NCBI GenBank assembly: GCA_965247455.1
Contig: CBDFHE010000017.1
Coordinates: forward strand, 496,001-560,000
DNA: 64,000 bases
Direction of reading: 5' to 3'
From: JACZYA01 sp965247455
Lineage (GTDB): Bacteria > Acidobacteriota > Terriglobia > Acidiferrales > 2-02-FULL-67-57
In this document: piece after piece, positions 51,626 through 59,617 of the stretch
Numbering within the stretch: position 1 is the stretch's first letter
How the letters are laid out: every line of letters starts with the position of its first letter
The notes under the pieces: model-generated
What the model was told of the DNA's origin: nothing
Seen by the model: only the letters and a program-made list of their open reading frames with translations
Databases searched by the model: none
Translations under genes and position numbers: made by a program

Positions 51626-52174
51626 CTATCTAGCCAGCCGCTTGCGGACGCTTTGGTTGTGTTCGGGTGGGAGGCCGAGCCGGTCGAGGAGGTCACCAGC
51701 GTAGAAGGCCAGCTCCCAGTATTTTGCGGGAGAGAGCCGGGACTGATTGAGACCCCGGGCCCCGCGGAGGTTTGTGCCCCGCAGGTCGGCTCCCTTCAAG
51801 CTGGCGCCATTCAGATCGGCCCCCTGAAGGTTGGCTCGCTGAAGGTCGGCCCCCTCCAGATCGGCGAACTGAAGATTGGCCCGGGGCATGATAGCGTCAA
51901 GGAACTGAGCCCCGCGCAGGATAGTGCCCTGAAGGTTGGCCTTGGTTAGGTTGGCCGCGCATAGGTTGGCGTCGGGAAGCTCGGCCATCTGGAAGTTGGC
52001 TTGCACCAAGTCGGCTCGGGATAAATCGGCCCCATGGAGGTGGGCGCCGCTGCCACCCGTTGCCGTGCCTCGCCCCGCGGCAACACCAGCAGCTTCCTGC
52101 CCGCGGCTCGCCCCAGCTCCAGCAGGAACCACGCTGCCAGGGCCGCGCCCACCAGCCCGGTTTCGGCCACCCAT
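51626..52174 (-). CDS. Pentapeptide-repeat protein segment, out of frame with the O-antigen ligase
   Basis: From about 52030 to 51720 the frame encodes ~20 pentapeptide repeats (A(D/N)LxxADL type: LHGADLSRADLVQANF, ADLEGADLQRANLQGADLNG), then a helical tail. Upstream of the repeats the frame lies inside the ligase gene and reads like noise. There is no ATG with a ribosome site at the start of the repeats. Either it begins at an unusual codon or it is the C-terminal domain of the ligase, separated by a frameshift near 52070. Confidence 0.6.
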   Translation of the reverse strand: MGGRNRAGGRGPGSVVPAGAGASRGQEAAGVAAGRGTATGGSGAHLHGADLSRADLVQANFQMAELPDANLCAANLTKANLQGTILRGAQFLDAIMPRANLQFADLEGADLQRANLQGADLNGASLKGADLRGTNLRGARGLNQSRLSPAKYWELAFYAGDLLDRLGLPPEHNQSVRKRLAR

Positions 52175-53181
52175 TGCAGGTAGTCATTGTGCGCGTGCTT
52201 CCAGGCCAGCGAGGAGTAGAAGCTGCGATAAGAGTCGGACAAGACACCGTAGGTCCCCACACCGCTGCCCCACCAGGGACGCTCGGCAATCATCGCCACG
52301 GTGTCCCGCCAGATTTGCCAGCGGTGGCGGTCGATCTCCCCCGACCCCCGGAAAGCTTCGGCCAGGGTCTCCCAACGCGCCGCCACGCGGGTCGCATCCA
52401 GCGCCAGTGTGACCCCAACCGCAAGAACAATCAGTGCCGCCACCAACAACAGTTGGCGACGCGCGCTTCGCCGCGGTCGCGCCAAGACCCAGTACAACGG
52501 AAAGGCAAGCAAGAAGAGTGCGACGCCGGCGCGGGAAGCGGTGAGCAGCACCGACACCGCCAACGCCCCCAGCACCAACCCCCAAAGCGCCGTGGCATCG
52601 TTGTCCCGCCTGCGCCGCGCTAACTTCGCCCAGGCCAGCGGCAGCAGCAGCAAAGCCCAGGCCGCGTAGTGGTTGCGATTGATGAAAGATCCGAAGGGCT
52701 GGCTGCCCGGCGGCGCCGGCCAGTGCCAGTACATCTTGCCGTTGAAGCTCAGGCGCTGCAGGACCGCGAAGACCGCCACCAGAAACGCCGCCGCCAGCAA
52801 CCAGCGGACAAAGCGTTCGCTCTTTTCCTCCGAATCCAGTTGCTGGCACAGAAGAAAGAAAAAGCCGCCCACCCCCAGCAATCCCCACACCTGCTCGCGG
52901 CTGGCGGGCGGATAGATCGAGAGCCGCCCGAAACTCTGCACGCAAGCCAACAGGAAAATCGCCAGCATCGGCCAGAAAATCTGGGGCAACCGGAGGCTCA
53001 ATTCACCTCGAAGCAAGCCGGCCAGCCACCACACCCCCAGCAGCGCCACCACCGCCAACTCCCAGCCGGCCCGCGCCCACGGCGGAGTTCCTCCCAGCGC
53101 CAGTGTGGTGAAGGCCAGCACGGCTCCCCCTCCCACCAGCAGCGCCGAGTCGAGCCGGTGGGCCACACCGTTTGCGGTCAT
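51946..53181 (-). CDS. O-antigen ligase / Wzy-type polymerase family membrane protein
   Basis: 411 codons from the ATG at 53181, which overlaps the upstream TPR gene's stop (ATGA). About ten membrane helices and the ligase loop GSGVGTYGVLSDSYRS, then HAHNDYLQWVAETGLVGA, the hallmark of O-antigen ligases/Wzy. After LGRAAGRKLLVLPRGEARQR the residues become the out-of-frame reading of the pentapeptide repeats, so the natural C-terminus is lost or fused. It would polymerise or attach surface polysaccharide at the outer side of the inner membrane. Confidence 0.85.
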   Translation of the reverse strand: MTANGVAHRLDSALLVGGGAVLAFTTLALGGTPPWARAGWELAVVALLGVWWLAGLLRGELSLRLPQIFWPMLAIFLLACVQSFGRLSIYPPASREQVWGLLGVGGFFFLLCQQLDSEEKSERFVRWLLAAAFLVAVFAVLQRLSFNGKMYWHWPAPPGSQPFGSFINRNHYAAWALLLLPLAWAKLARRRRDNDATALWGLVLGALAVSVLLTASRAGVALFLLAFPLYWVLARPRRSARRQLLLVAALIVLAVGVTLALDATRVAARWETLAEAFRGSGEIDRHRWQIWRDTVAMIAERPWWGSGVGTYGVLSDSYRSFYSSLAWKHAHNDYLQWVAETGLVGAALAAWFLLELGRAAGRKLLVLPRGEARQRVAAAPTSMGPIYPEPTWCKPTSRWPSFPTPTYARPT

Positions 53182-54515
53182 CGCCCGGCACCTGCCCCAG
53201 GAACGGCTCTGAGGCTGAACCGCGACGCCCAGACCGTGCCGCGCACCTGGTTGTCGAGGCGTTGGCTGGGCAGTCGCACCAAACCCACGCGCACCAAGCG
53301 AGTGTCCAGCCCGGCGGTGAACTCCACTTCCTGCCGTGCCCATGCCTCTGTACCCACTAGGCCGGGCCCGCGCACTGTCAGACGCTCGGGATCATACGCA
53401 TCCAGGACTTCCAGCCGCAGGCCGCTCTTGGTGCTGATGCCCTCGGTGCGCAGCCAAGCCGCAAAGTGGTAGTGACGCTGCGGCTCAACCGCCACGAACT
53501 GATAGAAGTGGCGGTAATGAATGTTCTCCTCGCCCGAAAAACGAACCACCAGCGCCCGCGCGTCCGGCTTTCCTGGAGGGCCCGCGACCAAGCGAGTGCG
53601 AACCCGCGGGTGCGGTGCCACCTGCCAGCCAAAGCCGCCGTTGAGAATCGGCGAGCGCAGATCGGAGTTGTAGAGCAGCTCATCGCCGGCCGTCCTCGCC
53701 TCCGGCAGCAGGCCCCGCTCAATCAAGACTTCCCAAGCGCTGCGGGCGCGCTCCACCTCCCGCATGCGAATCAAGTAGTCGAAGTAAAAAAGAACACTGC
53801 GCGGGTCAAAATCTTGGCCCAACTCAATCAGGGCGTCCCATACGCGGGCGACCGCACGGCTTTCCTCCAGCTCAGCCAAGTAGGCCAGATAGGTTGAGAG
53901 GAACACTGGTTGTGGAGGCAGCACTTCGCGCAGTACGCGCTCGGTGTCTGCGACGGCTCGATGAGAGAGCCGGACGACCAACTCGGCCAGGTTCTCGTCC
54001 GCCTCCAACGCTTGCCGAAACAGCGGCAGAGCCCGGTCCGGCTGGCGCGCCCGCAGCCAGAAGTTACCCGCGCGCCACAGCGTTTGCGGAGAGCGCGGGT
54101 CAGCCACCAACGCCCGCGCTGTCGCCGCTTGCGCCTCCCCCGTGTCGCCGCTTTCGAGCAGGGCGTCGGCGAAGTCGAGCCAGTAGGAACCGTGGTAGGG
54201 ATTCAGTACGGTCGCGCGCCGGTAGTGGAACAGCGCGCGCTCGAAGCCGCCTTCGGCCAACGAGAAGCGCTCCCAGCGCGCCAGGCGATGGTGGTAGAAG
54301 GCGTTGTCGCCTTCCAGCTCAACCGCCCGCCTCAAAGTAGCCGCGTTCTGCGTCGTCCGGGCGCGGCTGGCGGCGTACCACCGCAAGATGGGCAGGCTGC
54401 TTGCCGTCAGAAACAACAGGCCCAACAAAAAAGCCAAAACGCGGGCCCCACCGCTCTGCAACCGCACCTGCGCCACTGTTTCACTCCTTGGGGGAGAAGC
54501 CGGCAGACAGTCCAA
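53178..54515 (-). CDS. TPR membrane protein of the exopolysaccharide group
   Basis: 445 residues. One membrane helix (VLAFLLGLLFLTASSLPIL), then TPR-like helices (ALFHYRRATVLNPYHGSYWLDFADALLESGD, LPLFRQALEADENLAEL) and a C-terminal beta-sandwich (LNGGFGWQVAPHP...HYHFAAWLRTEG...LDNQVRGTVWAS) like a carbohydrate-binding fold. It sits between the BY-kinase and the O-antigen ligase and overlaps the latter by 4 bases. A scaffold or carbohydrate-sensing role in polysaccharide assembly is plausible. Confidence 0.78.
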   Translation of the reverse strand: MDCLPASPPRSETVAQVRLQSGGARVLAFLLGLLFLTASSLPILRWYAASRARTTQNAATLRRAVELEGDNAFYHHRLARWERFSLAEGGFERALFHYRRATVLNPYHGSYWLDFADALLESGDTGEAQAATARALVADPRSPQTLWRAGNFWLRARQPDRALPLFRQALEADENLAELVVRLSHRAVADTERVLREVLPPQPVFLSTYLAYLAELEESRAVARVWDALIELGQDFDPRSVLFYFDYLIRMREVERARSAWEVLIERGLLPEARTAGDELLYNSDLRSPILNGGFGWQVAPHPRVRTRLVAGPPGKPDARALVVRFSGEENIHYRHFYQFVAVEPQRHYHFAAWLRTEGISTKSGLRLEVLDAYDPERLTVRGPGLVGTEAWARQEVEFTAGLDTRLVRVGLVRLPSQRLDNQVRGTVWASRFSLRAVPGAGAGR

Positions 54516-54524
54516 GGCACAACC

Positions 54525-55184
54525 TCAGCGGGCGGCGGAGGCGTGCGGGTCCCGGTAGCCGTACACTTTGGAGCAATAGTAGTAGTAATCGGGCGAGCGC
54601 AGGTCAACCGCATTCAAGACCGCGCCCAGCACGCGGGCGTTGGCGTTGAGCAGAAGCTGGCGGCTGTGGCGGAGCCCCTCGCGCGTGGTAGTGCCCGACC
54701 GCACCACCAGGATGACCCCGTCCACCAGCACCGAAAGCACGGTCGCATCGGTCACCGAAAGCAGCGGCGGGGAGTCCACCACCACGTAGTCGTACTCCCG
54801 GCCCAACCGGAGGAGCAACTCCCGCATCCGTTCAGCGGACAGCAACTCGGCGGGGTTGGGCGGCACCGGCCCGGCCGGAAGTACGCGGAGGTTGGGCACC
54901 GACGTGGTCGCCACTAACCCATCCGCCCCCTGCGCCCCCGCCAGGTAGGCGCTTAAGCCGCCCGAACCGTTGCTGGGAAGAAAATCGTGAATCGAGGGTT
55001 TGCGCAAGTCCGCGTCCACCAGCGCCACCCGGTCGCCGCGCTGCGCCAGGGCGATGCTCAGGTTGACGGCGGTTGAGGTCTTGCCTTCCACCGGCTGGCC
55101 GCTGGTCACCAGCAGCACACGCGGCGGCCGCTCGGGGACGGACAGCATGACCCAGGTGCGCAACGAACGGAAAGCCTCGGCCAA
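54525..55184 (-). CDS. BY-kinase (CpsD/CapB-type) tyrosine kinase domain, frameshifted from its membrane part
   Basis: About 219 codons of the cytoplasmic ATPase half of a bacterial tyrosine kinase: Walker A SGQPVEGKTSTAVNLS, Walker A' VALVDADLRKPSIHDF, Walker B YDYVVVDSPPLLSVTDA, and the C-terminal Tyr cluster SPDYYYYCSKVYGY for autophosphorylation. The only start is a TTG inside what is normally the linker LAEAFRSLRT. The upstream frame holds the matching Wzz-type part; a single extra base near 55205 separates the two. A natural CapA/CapB-style split is less likely because no start signal is present. Confidence 0.82.
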   Translation of the reverse strand: MAEAFRSLRTWVMLSVPERPPRVLLVTSGQPVEGKTSTAVNLSIALAQRGDRVALVDADLRKPSIHDFLPSNGSGGLSAYLAGAQGADGLVATTSVPNLRVLPAGPVPPNPAELLSAERMRELLLRLGREYDYVVVDSPPLLSVTDATVLSVLVDGVILVVRSGTTTREGLRHSRQLLLNANARVLGAVLNAVDLRSPDYYYYCSKVYGYRDPHASAAR

Positions 55185-56766
55185 GCGGCGATTGCGGTTG
55201 GTGATAGGTGGCCAGAGCCACCCCTGACTTCTCCGCCTCGGCCGCGGACGATAAAGAATGGACGGAGTGATCCCGCCGCAGCGGGTCGGCCAACGGCACC
55301 ACCGCCAAGGTGGCCAGCGCGCCGTAGCGTTCCACCTCGTCCGGGGTCTTGACGGAATTGTCCAGGTGGTCGCGCAAGAACGACAATGCGATTCCTAGCG
55401 GCAGGCTCACGCACAGCGCCAACAGCACATTCAAGCCCAGCCGCGGACTGTACGGCTCCAGCGGCACCCGGGCGGGGTCCACTACGCGGATGTTGCTCGA
55501 ACGCAGGCCGGAGGAGATGCTGGCTTCCTCCAACCGCTGCAACAACGAATCGTAGAGCTGCTTCTGGGCGGCGGCTTCCCGCTTGAGAATGTTGTACTCG
55601 ATAAGACGCTGGTTGAGCTGGTTAACGTCCGCCTTTTGTTGCTCCACCAGTTGCCGCACCAGTTCTTCGCGCTTCACCGCCGCTTCATAGTCCGCCTGCA
55701 AGCGATTACGAATGGCCTGTTGCTGCGCCCGAACCTGTGCTTCCACCTCGGCAATCTGCTCTTGCAGGCGACGCATGCGCGGGTGCTGAGGGCCCAGTTG
55801 CGTGCGCCTTTCGGCCTGCCGGGCGCGTAGTGCTGTCAGACGCTCCGAGAGCGTCGTCAGCAGCTCGTCCTGCAAGAAATCTGTCCCCTGGCCGGCGGCT
55901 GCCTGGCGATGGAGGGATTCCTGGGCCACGCGATCGGTTTCCGCCACCGCCAGCTCCCGGTTCAGGTCGGCCAAGCGCTGCGTATGGATGTTCTGCTTCT
56001 CGCCGGTGGAGAGCAAGTTGGTGCGCCGCTCGAAGTCGTGCAGTTGCTCGTCCGCCCTCTCCACCCGCGCGCGCAGCTCGCGCAACTGCTCCCCCAGCCA
56101 GTCGGAGGCTTTGCGGGTGGATTCATACTTGGTGCGGAAATTGTGCTCGATAAAGTTGTGGGCGTGGGCATTGGCCACCCGGGCCGCCTGCTCCGGATCG
56201 GCGCTGTAGAAGCGAACTTCGACCAGCCAAGTGTTGGGCACCGCAATCACGCGCAGGTTGTCCAGGAATTGCCGGATCAACTGCGACTCGCGCTGATCGC
56301 CCAAGCCGGACTCCAGCGCGAGCGCGCCCGCAACCGCCCGGGCATTTTCCCTCCCGGCCAAGGCTGGCTCGCGCTCCCAGTCGAGAGCGCGTATGGTCTG
56401 CGCGGCCAGGGTCTCGCTTTCCAGCACGCGGATTTGGGTGCGCAGGTAGTCCTGAAAACCCCAACGGTCCACCGCCATCGTATCCTGGACCAGCGTGGTG
56501 GGGCTTTCGCGGTCCAGAGCGATGCGCGCCACGGCTTCGTAGCGTTTGGGAAGGCGCAGAGAGACCAGCGCCACCGCCAGTACCGTGGCCACTACAAACG
56601 CCAGAATGGTGAAGCGGTACTTGCGCAGCACGCGCAGATAGTCACGCAGGTCCGCGCGGCTGCGATCCATGCCGGTGGGATCGAATCCGGGCCGACCGGC
56701 AAACGGCTGCTGCCCCCCTTGTGGTTGAACCGCTTGCCTGTGAACCAGTTTATCTTCCGGTCCCAC
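54832..56766 (-). CDS. Wzz/GNVR chain-length and tyrosine-kinase modulator domain (frameshifted after ~55205)
   Basis: Meaningful from GTG 56766 to about 55205, then noise to the stop at 54832. Helix 1 (FTILAFVVATVLAVALVSLRL), a Wzz beta-domain (KRYEAVARIALDRESP), a long coiled coil (~200-400), the GNVR-like region (LYDSLLQRLEEASISSGLRSS, VVDPARVPLEPYSP) and helix 2 (LGLNVLLALCVSLPLGIALSF). It controls polysaccharide length and activates the kinase half encoded in the next frame. The start could also be ATG at 56670. Confidence 0.83.
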   Translation of the reverse strand: MGPEDKLVHRQAVQPQGGQQPFAGRPGFDPTGMDRSRADLRDYLRVLRKYRFTILAFVVATVLAVALVSLRLPKRYEAVARIALDRESPTTLVQDTMAVDRWGFQDYLRTQIRVLESETLAAQTIRALDWEREPALAGRENARAVAGALALESGLGDQRESQLIRQFLDNLRVIAVPNTWLVEVRFYSADPEQAARVANAHAHNFIEHNFRTKYESTRKASDWLGEQLRELRARVERADEQLHDFERRTNLLSTGEKQNIHTQRLADLNRELAVAETDRVAQESLHRQAAAGQGTDFLQDELLTTLSERLTALRARQAERRTQLGPQHPRMRRLQEQIAEVEAQVRAQQQAIRNRLQADYEAAVKREELVRQLVEQQKADVNQLNQRLIEYNILKREAAAQKQLYDSLLQRLEEASISSGLRSSNIRVVDPARVPLEPYSPRLGLNVLLALCVSLPLGIALSFLRDHLDNSVKTPDEVERYGALATLAVVPLADPLRRDHSVHSLSSAAEAEKSGVALATYHQPQSPLGRGFPFVAHLGHAVRPRAAAACAAGDQRPAGGRQDLNRRQPEHRPGAARRPGGAGGRGLAQTLDSRFSSQQRFGRLKRLPGGGAGGGWVSGDHVGAQPPRTSGRAGAAQPRRVAVR

Positions 56767-56959
56767 AGTTCTCTACCCCCCGCCAACACCCCCGTGACTG
56801 GTCAGAATAAGGAAAAGCGAAATGAGCGGCGGACACCTATCATTCCCTCCGGCGCTCCCCGCTATCCTTATGTCAGTAAGAGGTGGGCCCCAAGAAAACT
56901 GCCATCGCCGCCCTCGTGGTAGGCAGCGATGGTGCGCCTGTCAAGGAATCTGTCGGCTT

Positions 56960-57088
56960 GGTAGTGTCTTAATTTCACACCGAGCCCCCAGGCCCCTGCC
57001 TGGGGGAAGCGAAAATCCCTGCGGCGGGGGCCGCAGGGCTCGGTGTGATTTGGGCCGAGTTCCGAATCGCTCAAATTAAGACACTACC
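56960..57088 (+). mobile_element. 129-bp MITE-like element with nested hairpins
   Basis: Perfect 16-bp terminal inverted repeats GGTAGTGTCTTAATTT (56960-56975 and 57073-57088) with an 8-bp flanking duplication GTCGGCTT (56952-56959 and 57089-57096). Inside, CACACCGAGC (56976-56985) pairs with 57038-57047. Within that stem are two 9-bp hairpins (56985-57006 and 57017-57038). It has no coding capacity, so it must be moved by a transposase supplied elsewhere. It fills most of the 374-base gap 56767-57140; the remainder shows nothing. Confidence 0.85.
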
Positions 57089-57140
57089 GTCGGCTTACTT
57101 GGCCTGTACGGCCACCTTCAGGTCTGCGGTATAATGCCGC

Positions 57141-57413
57141 ATGTTTGCGCGTCGGCTGAAAGTGGAAGTTTCGGTGGAGGGGCAGCGCCGCGCCTGCCCG
57201 CTCGACTGGCTGGACAGCTTTTGCATGCGGCGCTTCACCGGTGACGCCGCCTTTGACGACACCTTGCCCCAGGCCGAAGGCGTGCTGGAAGCCGGCTTCC
57301 GCGTCAACTCCGACCGTCTGGCTGAGGAGCTGAGCAGCTGGCTGACCCGAAAGAAAGGCGTGGGCAAGAAAGTGGTTGTCCACATCAGTGAAGAAGGAGG
57401 GAGCACCTCATGA
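57141..57413 (+). CDS. Hypothetical protein coupled to the aminotransferase
   Basis: 90 residues (RRLKVEVSVEGQRRACPLDWLDSFCMRRFTG, EAGFRVNSDRLAEELSSWLTRK, VVVHISEEGG). Small mixed alpha/beta protein, no family recognised. Its stop overlaps the aminotransferase start by 4 bases (ATGA), so the two are translated together. The MITE sits 52 bases upstream. Confidence 0.6.
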   Translation: MFARRLKVEVSVEGQRRACPLDWLDSFCMRRFTGDAAFDDTLPQAEGVLEAGFRVNSDRLAEELSSWLTRKKGVGKKVVVHISEEGGSTS

Positions 57414-58612
57414 CCGTGCCGCGCCTGGGCGAACTCAACCCGCCGCCACGCATCCTGCTTGGCCCCGGGCCCAGCAACGTGGACCCGCGAGTCTATCGAG
57501 CCCTGCTGGCCCCCGTGCTGGGGCACCTCGACCCCGACTTCCTACAGATCATGGACGACGTGCAGGTTCTGCTCCGGCGGCTCTTCCAGACTTCGAACCG
57601 CCTGACCTTCCCTGTCTCCGGCACCGGCAGCGCCGGCATGGAAACCGCCATGTGCAACTGCCTGGAGCCGGGCGACACAGCCCTCATCACCGTCGCTGGG
57701 TACTTCGGTGCCCGCCTGGCCGAGATGGCTCGCCGCACCGGCGCCGAAGTCATCGCCCTGGAATCCCGGCCCGGCACAGCGGTCGAGCCGCAGCAGGCGC
57801 GTGACGCGGCCCGAGGGAAGAAAATCAAAGTCCTGGGCGTTACTCACGGCGAAACTTCCACCGGGGTGGCGCACAGCCTGGCCGAGTTTCGCCAAGTGGC
57901 TGACGAGTGCGGCGCTTTGCTGGTGGTGGACGCCGTTGCCACCGTCGGCGGCATGCCGCTCAAAGTGGACGAGGAACGCATCGACGTTTGCTTTACCGGC
58001 TCGCAGAAATGCTTGAGCGCGCCGCCCGGCTTGGCGCCCTTCACCGCCGGCGCCCGCGCGGAGGAAGCCTTCCGTCAGCGCAAGTCCAAAGTTACCAGTT
58101 GGTACTTCGACCTGACCTACATCATGAAATACTGGGGGGGCGAGCGCAGCTACCACCACACCGCCCCTATCTCCATGGTGTACGCATTGCGGGAAGCCCT
58201 ACGCCTAATTGATGAGGAGGGCCTGGAGGCCTGCTGGGAGCGTCACCTGCGCCACCAGCGCGCACTGGTGGGCGGGCTGGAGGCGATGGGGCTGGAGCTG
58301 CTGGTTGCACCGGCCCAGCGCACGACCACCGTCAGTGCTGTCCGCGTCCCCGCCGGGGTCGAAGACGCAAAGATTCGCGGCCGGCTGATGGAGGAGTTCA
58401 ATATCGAAATCGCCGGCGGCATCGGCGAACTCAAGGGACGCATCTGGCGCATCGGCACCATGGGCAGCTCCTGCACGGCGAACAATGTGCTTCTGCTCCT
58501 GGGCGCGCTGGAGAAGTGCCTGCTCGAAGAAGGCTTCAAGCTGCCGCCCGGCGGCGGTGTGGCGGCCGCAGCCCAAAGCTACGCGCAAACGCCGGCGGCT
58601 GCCGCCCCTTAG
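57410..58612 (+). CDS. Class V PLP-dependent aminotransferase (alanine-glyoxylate type)
   Basis: 400 residues. GPGPSNVDPRVYRAL, VSGTGSAGMETAMCN and LLVVDAVATVGGMPLKVDE belong to alanine:glyoxylate/serine:glyoxylate aminotransferases. The PLP lysine is in FTGSQKCLSAPPGLAPF, and the C-terminal GRIWRIGTMGSSCTANNVL binds the carboxylate. It transaminates glyoxylate or related keto acids with alanine or serine. The C-terminal ~20 residues are a low-complexity Ala/Gly tail. Confidence 0.92.
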   Translation: MTVPRLGELNPPPRILLGPGPSNVDPRVYRALLAPVLGHLDPDFLQIMDDVQVLLRRLFQTSNRLTFPVSGTGSAGMETAMCNCLEPGDTALITVAGYFGARLAEMARRTGAEVIALESRPGTAVEPQQARDAARGKKIKVLGVTHGETSTGVAHSLAEFRQVADECGALLVVDAVATVGGMPLKVDEERIDVCFTGSQKCLSAPPGLAPFTAGARAEEAFRQRKSKVTSWYFDLTYIMKYWGGERSYHHTAPISMVYALREALRLIDEEGLEACWERHLRHQRALVGGLEAMGLELLVAPAQRTTTVSAVRVPAGVEDAKIRGRLMEEFNIEIAGGIGELKGRIWRIGTMGSSCTANNVLLLLGALEKCLLEEGFKLPPGGGVAAAAQSYAQTPAAAAP

Positions 58613-58639
58613 CTTGGTCGGCTGACGATACCCAGCGAG

Positions 58640-59035
58640 ATGGACATGATTCCCGCCGCCAAAATGATGTCGGAGTTGGTCGAGCCGTTTGTGGTGCGCG
58701 GGCGGCTGACCGGAGAGAAATACAAAGTTCACTTTTCCCACCTTTGGGTGGGTATGACCACTCGCCATGCCGACACCATCGACTGCAAGTTCCTCGTCAA
58801 CGGCCGCAGCGTCGTCATCGGCCTGGCGCACCTGGGCTTCGTCGAGTTCAAACAGCGAGCCGGGCGTTCGCTCACCGACGCGGAAGCCGCCGCCCTGGCC
58901 GCCGCCTTCCTGCGGGAGTTTCTCGCCGGCGACCATGAGTTGCCGAGCCAACCGCTCGCCGTCTCCGGCGAAGAACTCCTCCGCCTGGCCGAGCAACTCA
59001 GCCTTACGCTTTCTTCGGAAACCAGCGGGGGCTAA
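58640..59035 (+). CDS. Hypothetical protein
   Basis: 131 residues (IPAAKMMSELVEPFVVRGRLTG, HLWVGMTTRHADTIDCKFLVNGRSVVIGLAHLGF, LTDAEAAALAAAFLREFL). Codon usage fits a real gene, but no domain is recognised. It begins 27 bases after the aminotransferase and may be in its operon. Confidence 0.6.
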   Translation: MDMIPAAKMMSELVEPFVVRGRLTGEKYKVHFSHLWVGMTTRHADTIDCKFLVNGRSVVIGLAHLGFVEFKQRAGRSLTDAEAAALAAAFLREFLAGDHELPSQPLAVSGEELLRLAEQLSLTLSSETSGG

Positions 59036-59053
59036 AGTAAGACCCGATAGCTA

Positions 59054-59326
59054 ATGTCAAGACGGCTCAAGCTGGTGATTGCCGGTGTTGTTCTGCTGCT
59101 GCTTGCCGCCTTGGTCTATTCCACCCTGAGCCTGGCCCGCTTCGAATGCGAAGTGTGCGTGACCTTCAATGGCCGGAGCGCCTGCCGGGTCGCCGCCGGT
59201 GCCACCCGCGAGGAGGCCGTTCGCACCGCCAGCGACAACGCCTGTGCCTTTCTCGCCTCCGGCCGCACCGACAGCATGGCCTGCGGGCGCACGCCGCCGA
59301 CCCGCGTCCGTTGGATCAAAGAGTAA
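59054..59326 (+). CDS. Hypothetical single-pass membrane protein
   Basis: 90 residues: helix at 6-26 (LKLVIAGVVLLLLAALVYSTL) and an exported part with four Cys (ECEVCVTF, SACRV, DNACAF, MACGRT), probably disulfide-bonded. The pattern with AGATREEAVRTASDNAC resembles small exported Acidobacterial proteins of unknown role. Same direction as the aminotransferase group. Confidence 0.6.
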   Translation: MSRRLKLVIAGVVLLLLAALVYSTLSLARFECEVCVTFNGRSACRVAAGATREEAVRTASDNACAFLASGRTDSMACGRTPPTRVRWIKE

Positions 59327-59360
59327 CTCGACGCCCAGCGGCTTTGCCAGGGGCGCCTGC

Positions 59361-59591
59361 CTAGGCGTCCGAGAGGTCTTCTTCAAAATCAGTGGGTTCG
59401 CCTACGGGCTCGTCCAGCTCAGCGGTGTCGAAGATCCGCCCGCACTCCAGGCATTCGACGTAGGTGACGGCGTCGTCCTGGGCGATGACCCGTCGGCGGC
59501 GATGGTGGCAGCGCTCCGGCACTCCGCTCCCCCCTGAAAGCTCGGAACTTTCAACCCCTTCGTGGGGTATTATAGTCGGGACAACAACCAA
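59361..59591 (-). CDS. Small possible zinc-ribbon protein
   Basis: At most 76 residues, with VECLECGRIFDTAEL and an acidic tail EPVGEPTDFEEDLSDA; an upstream ERCHHRRRR may supply the other zinc ligands. The upstream start is a TTG at 59591 and is doubtful; the true start is probably further in. It sits between two plus-strand genes, which lowers confidence. Confidence 0.4.
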   Translation of the reverse strand: MVVVPTIIPHEGVESSELSGGSGVPERCHHRRRRVIAQDDAVTYVECLECGRIFDTAELDEPVGEPTDFEEDLSDA

Positions 59592-59617
59592 GTTCGGCCG
59601 AAGAGTTGGGAGAGGCG

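Noticed and set aside
52669..53472. Plus-strand frame of 267 codons
   Set aside because: Antisense to the O-antigen ligase and TPR genes; composition typical of shadow frames.
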